Shown: positions 60,073 to 64,000 of the stretch, piece by piece
Layout of the letters: the number at the start of each line of letters is the position of its first letter
Numbering within the stretch: position 1 is the stretch's first letter
Source: JBHJGM01 sp050331815
Lineage (GTDB): Bacteria > Verrucomicrobiota > Verrucomicrobiia > Opitutales > JBHJGM01
DNA: 64,000 nt
Assembly (NCBI GenBank): GCA_050331815.1
Contig: JBHJGM010000003.1
Span: 124,001-188,000, forward strand
Direction: 5' to 3'
Notes under the pieces: generated by a model
What the model was told of the DNA's origin: nothing
Databases searched by the model: none
The model's input: only the letters and a program-made list of their open reading frames with translations
Translations under genes and position numbers: made by a program

Positions 60073-60828
60073 TTAGCTCGCCTTGGGCAGGCCGTTACTC
60101 GCGGCCACGTCCACCGGCTTTTGGGTGTTTTCGAGCTCGGTGATCATTTCTTCGAACGTGCGCAGCCTCAGCCGCAGCAACTGCTTCAGCGATTCTTCGC
60201 GGGCGACGGGAAAGTCACTGAGGAAGCCAGCCAGGCACAGGCAGTAAGCGTAATCGCCGTTGGGGATGGCCGCGCGCGCCAGTTCCGGCTGCAGCCGCCC
60301 GCGCTCGACGTAGATGCATGCATCCACGGCCACCTCCACTCGGCGGCGAAGCTCGGCCACATCCACGTCAAGGATCTGCATCTGCCTTTTACGCCACTCG
60401 AAGGCTTCCGGATAGCGTTGCAAGAAATAGAGCCCGGCCGGATGTTCGTAAATGCGTTCAATCAGTTGGCCCTCGTTAAAAGGAATGCGGCGCTCCCCGC
60501 GACCGGTCACACCCATCAGGAAGGTCGGCCCCTTCACGTTGAGCGCGTACAATTCGGCGTTCAAACCGGTCTCTTCCGCCAGACCGGTCAGCAACCGGCG
60601 GAAGCGCAGAGCCCGCACGTTTTGCACTGCGTCGCCTGCCAGTGACAATAGGCGCGGGCCGGCTTCGTAGGAACCATGGCCCACGCGTTGGACGTAGCCT
60701 TGCTCCTGGCAGCGACGCAGCAGGCGGTTCAACGTCGCCGGAGCGATGCCGGTCTGGCTCCGTATTTCGCCCGGCCCCAGCGGTCGGGTGCTGCGGGCCA
60801 GCGTCTCAATTAAACGAAAAACATCCAT
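60073..60828 (-). CDS. IclR-family transcriptional regulator
   Basis: From ATG 60828 the 251-residue protein has an N-terminal winged helix-turn-helix (VFRLIETLARSTRPLGPGEI, ATLNRLLRRCQEQGYVQRVG) and a C-terminal effector domain with LTGLAEETGLNAELYALNVK and AELRRRVEVAVDACIYVERG. An in-frame ATG at 60888 would add 20 residues. It heads the leftward operon for sugar catabolism and is divergent from lexA. It probably controls its own operon. Confidence 0.88.
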   Translation of the reverse strand: MDVFRLIETLARSTRPLGPGEIRSQTGIAPATLNRLLRRCQEQGYVQRVGHGSYEAGPRLLSLAGDAVQNVRALRFRRLLTGLAEETGLNAELYALNVKGPTFLMGVTGRGERRIPFNEGQLIERIYEHPAGLYFLQRYPEAFEWRKRQMQILDVDVAELRRRVEVAVDACIYVERGRLQPELARAAIPNGDYAYCLCLAGFLSDFPVAREESLKQLLRLRLRTFEEMITELENTQKPVDVAASNGLPKAS

Positions 60829-60942
60829 TGTTTCAGATACGAGTTCCCAAAAACTCAGTATGGAAACAATTGCTTCAGGGCATATCAAGCTTGATTGAGA
60901 TAAAAATCAAAAATGAGCTTCTTTTCCTCTTAGATTGTCTAC

Positions 60943-60972
60943 TTGACACTGAACAACTGAATATCCTATACT
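60943..60972 (+). promoter_or_regulatory. lexA promoter with start codon at the expected +1
   Basis: A near-consensus sigma-70 promoter is visible: TTGACA (60943-60948), an 18-nt spacer, TATACT (60967-60972). The expected transcription start, about 7 nt downstream, falls at roughly 60979-60980, while the ATG is at 60982. This leaves essentially no leader. Confidence 0.75.
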
Positions 60973-60981
60973 CCTGTGCAC

Positions 60982-61614
60982 ATGAAGGAACTGACACTTC
61001 GGCAACAGGAAATTTTGGGGTATCTGCAACTGCATGCACGTCAGGAAGGCTACTGGCCCAGCATCCGCGATATCCAGCAGCATTTCGGTTTCAAGAGCAC
61101 CAACGCCGTGATGGGGCACCTGCGCGCACTTGAGCGCAAGGGCTGCATCAGCCGCGTGCCGGGCCAGGCCCGTGCTTACCGCGTGACCTTCGACCCTCAG
61201 GATCAGTCACCTGCCGATTCCACCGAGGTGGTAGAGATTCCCATCTACGGTTCGATTGCTGCAGGCTTCCCCGAGGGTGTTGAACCCGGGGGCGAAATTG
61301 GTCGCTTGCAAATCGACGTCGAAACCGTGGGCATGCGCCGCTCGCGCCGCGCCTTCGCCCTTAAAGTGCGTGGCGAAAGCATGATCGACGCGGGAATTTT
61401 CGAGGGCGACGTGGTGATCCTTGAGCATGGGCTCCCGGAAAATGGTGACATCGTAGCGGCACTCATCGACGGCGAAACCACCCTCAAGCGCTTTGTTCAA
61501 AAGCAGGGCAAGGCACCTTACCTGCAGGCTGAAAATGTGGACTACCCGGACCTGCACCCAGTCGCCGACCTGACCATTCAGGGCGTGGCCAAGGCCGTGG
61601 TGCGCAGTCTTTAG
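60982..61614 (+). CDS. lexA: LexA repressor
   Basis: LexA represses SOS genes and cleaves itself when activated by RecA. The 210-residue protein has an N-terminal winged helix (LTLRQQEILGYLQLHA, SIRDIQQHFGFKSTNAVMGH), the Ala94-Gly95 cleavage site in IAAGFPEG, the catalytic Ser133 in VRGESMIDAG and Lys169 in TTLKRF. A GTG two codons upstream (60976) is an alternative start. There is no ribosome-binding site; the promoter places the transcript start at about the initiation codon, so it may be leaderless. Confidence 0.96.
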   Translation: MKELTLRQQEILGYLQLHARQEGYWPSIRDIQQHFGFKSTNAVMGHLRALERKGCISRVPGQARAYRVTFDPQDQSPADSTEVVEIPIYGSIAAGFPEGVEPGGEIGRLQIDVETVGMRRSRRAFALKVRGESMIDAGIFEGDVVILEHGLPENGDIVAALIDGETTLKRFVQKQGKAPYLQAENVDYPDLHPVADLTIQGVAKAVVRSL

Positions 61615-61639
61615 CAGCTTTGGACCAGCGCATCGGCGC

Positions 61640-61667
61640 TTGACCCGCTATGCACGCAGGCTACTCT
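61640..61667 (+). promoter_or_regulatory. Possible tRNA-Pro promoter
   Basis: TTGACC (61640-61645) and TACTCT (61662-61667) with a 16-nt spacer lie about 60 nt before the tRNA. The match is moderate. Confidence 0.3.
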
Positions 61668-61692
61668 CAGCTGTTTCGTCCATGGCGCGGCG

Positions 61693-62268
<576 letters not shown>

Positions 62269-62297
62269 TGGGATGAGTGTCTTGAGATGTAAGATGA

Positions 62298-62323
62298 GCC
62301 TGCTTTAAAATTTTAAAGCAGGC
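62298..62323. repeat. 26-bp perfect palindrome in divergent promoter region
   Basis: GCCTGCTTTAAAA (62298-62310) is followed directly by its reverse complement TTTTAAAGCAGGC (62311-62323). It lies 30 bp upstream of the PEP-CTERM gene start and 193 bp before the XRE-cupin start. A regulator operator or a bidirectional hairpin are both possible. Confidence 0.7.
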
Positions 62324-62404
62324 AAGTGTATCTATGCATCAAACTTTAACAAATTCCGTGCCTTATGCCCCACTAGGCCAACCATTAGCCGAATTTGTTT
62401 AATA

Positions 62405-62416
62405 TTTTGTACAAAA
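62405..62416. promoter_or_regulatory. 12-bp palindrome, possible XRE operator
   Basis: TTTTGTACAAAA is a perfect palindrome about 100 nt upstream of the XRE-cupin gene, in an AT-rich stretch. Small XRE regulators often bind such sites and control their own gene, but no repeat of this motif was noted elsewhere in the window. Confidence 0.35.
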
Positions 62417-62516
62417 ATAGCCATTTGCTGGACGTTAGAGCCTCGGCGCGGACGAATTGCTTTAATTTGCTCAGATCGCCGTTACAGTACTGCGTTCCCT
62501 AGACGGATCCCTGCAA

Positions 62517-63071
62517 ATGGAAATCGGCGCTCAACTCAAGGTGCTGCGCATAACGCGCGGGTTGTCCCTGCGCGCTCTTTCGAAGCGCTCGGGAGTCACC
62601 GTGGGCGCGCTTTCACAGATCGAAAATAACAATTCTTCGCCCTCGGTGGGCACGCTGCGGCGGATTCTGGCGGCTCTGGATTCGAGCATGGGAGAGTTTT
62701 TCTCGGCCCTGGAACACGACCGCGCGGAAAATTCCAGCGTCGTATACCGCAACACGGATTTGATGCGCGTCTCGGCCAACAACGGCCTAAATCTGTTTAC
62801 CCTGCCCAGTAGTGAGGAAGCCCGGGCCATCCAGATGATTCACGAAACCTACGAGCCGGGCGCAGACACCGGCCCGGAACTGTACACCCATGACGGCGAG
62901 GAATGCGGCTATTGCATCGAAGGAACCATTGAGCTGACCGTCGACGGACGCGTCGAAATGCTCTCGACGGGCGACAGCTATTACTTCAAGTCGACTCTAC
63001 CGCACCGTTTCCGCAACGTCGGTCCGAAAAAGGCGATTGTGCTCTCGGCCTGCACGCCTCCAACGTTTTAA
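62517..63071 (+). CDS. XRE-family regulator with C-terminal cupin domain
   Basis: The 184-residue protein has an N-terminal helix-turn-helix (LKVLRITRGLSLRALSKRSG, VGALSQIENNNSSPSVGTL) and a C-terminal cupin with ELYTHDGEECGYCIEGTIEL and GDSYYFKSTLPHRFRN. Regulators of this form include PuuR and others controlling amine or amino-acid catabolism through a cupin-bound effector. The target genes cannot be told. It is divergent from the cut PEP-CTERM gene, with two palindromes in between. Confidence 0.93.
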   Translation: MEIGAQLKVLRITRGLSLRALSKRSGVTVGALSQIENNNSSPSVGTLRRILAALDSSMGEFFSALEHDRAENSSVVYRNTDLMRVSANNGLNLFTLPSSEEARAIQMIHETYEPGADTGPELYTHDGEECGYCIEGTIELTVDGRVEMLSTGDSYYFKSTLPHRFRNVGPKKAIVLSACTPPTF

Positions 63072-63248
63072 GGCTAAACCTGCTCTAACTTTAGGTGGTG
63101 GCATGGGGCTAATGCTGCCCCGGCTTTGCCCGGCCCACTGCACGGGCGGTGAGGGCGGCTAGTGAAATTGTCCGCGCCTTGGATCTTCTTGGCACCGTAA
63201 ACCGATCGAAATGTGACTTCGGGTGGCGCGGGCGAACGCCCTGATTAT

Positions 63249-64000
63249 CTATTCCTTTATGGGGTCGCTAGCCGGTATTGGTTGCGCGCTTCCTGACTCG
63301 GCGTCAGAGCGAGGTTTGCCCAGGACAAGGCGGCGAACCAGTACGTAAAAAATGGGTGTGACAAGGAGGCCGAAAAGGGTGACGCCGAGCATGCCGCCAA
63401 AGACGGCGGTGCCGATGGATTGACGCATCTCCGAGCCGGCACCACTGGCGATCATCAGCGGGACCACCCCCAGGATAAACGCGAACGACGTCATCAGGAT
63501 GGGCCGCAGACGCAGGCGGGCGGCTTCAGTCGCAGCGTCGAAGCGGTCCTTGCCCTGTTCCTCGATCTGCTTGGCAAACTCGACGATCAGGATGGCGTTT
63601 TTCGCGGCCAGTCCGATAAGCACAACGAAGCCAACTTGAGTCAGTATGTTGTTGTCCATGCCCCGGAAGAAAACCAGCCAGATGGCACCGGTCAGGCACA
63701 GCGGCACAATCAAAATGACCGATAGCGGCAGCGACCAGTTTTCATACTGGGCCACGAGTACGAGGAAGACGAAGAGCACTGCCAGGGCGAAGACCCAGGC
63801 TCCGCCGCTGGCCTCTTTTTCCTGATAGGCGAGTTCGGTCCATTCGTAGTCCATGCCGGGCGGCAGCAAGTCGGTGGCGAGTCGCTCCATGGCCTCCAGC
63901 GATTCGCCCGTGGAGAAGCCCGGCGAAGCCGAGCCCTGAATCGCGGCGGAAGAAAAGAGGTTGTAGCGCACGTAGCGGTCGGGACCGGCCGCTTCCTCCA
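63249..64000 (-). CDS. RND efflux pump (HAE1/AcrB family), C-terminal part; 5' end outside window
   Basis: The frame is open at the right edge; stop at 63249-63251. The visible 250 residues correspond to the last periplasmic loop and the final membrane helices of an AcrB-type pump: SSAAIQGSASPGFSTGESLE, FALAVLFVFLVLVAQYENW, VGFVVLIGLAAKNAILIVEFA (helix with GLAAKNAILIVEFA signature), RLRPILMTSFAFILGVVPL, and FGGMLGVTLFGLLVTPIFYV. It exports hydrophobic toxins with an outer-membrane channel and adaptor encoded elsewhere. Confidence 0.95.
   Translation of the reverse strand, partial: EEAAGPDRYVRYNLFSSAAIQGSASPGFSTGESLEAMERLATDLLPPGMDYEWTELAYQEKEASGGAWVFALAVLFVFLVLVAQYENWSLPLSVILIVPLCLTGAIWLVFFRGMDNNILTQVGFVVLIGLAAKNAILIVEFAKQIEEQGKDRFDAATEAARLRLRPILMTSFAFILGVVPLMIASGAGSEMRQSIGTAVFGGMLGVTLFGLLVTPIFYVLVRRLVLGKPRSDAESGSAQPIPASDPIKE

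Overview
The window looks like a chromosomal segment of a GC-rich Gram-negative bacterium, most likely Verrucomicrobiota of the Opitutae/Puniceicoccales type. This is inferred from PEP-CTERM sorting proteins, a DUF3450-ExbB-ExbB-ExbD-TonB-TPR operon, FabV as enoyl-ACP reductase, several ExbBD/TolQR sets, and start codons that mostly lack a Shine-Dalgarno sequence and follow C-rich stretches. No rRNA, CRISPR array or insertion sequence was seen. One tRNA gene (Pro, anticodon CGG) is present.

Layout. 1-4143: end of a GNAT gene, a secreted protein, a PEP-CTERM protein, then leuC and leuD. 4190-11231: a small unknown operon whose second gene carries an in-frame stop, a Cys/Met PLP enzyme, an ExbB-ExbD pair, fabV, a HAD phosphatase, a dicarboxylate/amino-acid symporter and a lipoprotein. 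11370-21643: an exopolysaccharide locus with four glycosyltransferases (two of them tandem duplicates), two O-antigen-polymerase-like proteins, a flippase, a sulfotransferase and a lipoprotein. 21640-28749: a leftward seven-gene purine-ring operon (uricase, OHCU decarboxylase, HIU hydrolase, allantoate amidohydrolase, allantoinase, ureidoglycine/alanine-glyoxylate aminotransferase, guanine deaminase). 28890-34246: a divergent DUF3450/TonB energy operon. 34302-48403: an MFS exporter, a small cupin, and a purine nucleoside locus with two NUP proteins, an MTAN-like nucleosidase, a PNP/MTAP-like phosphorylase and a Tat-type adenosine deaminase, all with export signals, plus two NCS2/AzgA-type base permeases, adenine deaminase and a cytochrome P450. 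48404-53572: a structured leader, a TonB-dependent receptor and a leftward TolQ-TolR-TonB/TolA set. 53724-64000: a SOUL lipoprotein, a PfkB-family kinase, tmk, holB, an IclR-Gfo/Idh-sugar isomerase operon, lexA, tRNA-Pro, a PEP-CTERM gene cut at its sorting motif, an XRE-cupin regulator and the end of an RND pump gene.

The most interesting unit is the roughly 30 kb purine region. The genes suggest that nucleosides cross the outer membrane through the receptor, are deaminated and cleaved outside the cytoplasm by exported enzymes, enter as free bases through two permeases, and are deaminated by cytosolic adenine and guanine deaminases. Urate is then opened and degraded to allantoate and ureidoglycine. 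No xanthine dehydrogenase is encoded here, so the step from hypoxanthine/xanthine to urate is missing from the window. This scheme is inferred from gene content, predicted signals and gene order; it has not been tested.
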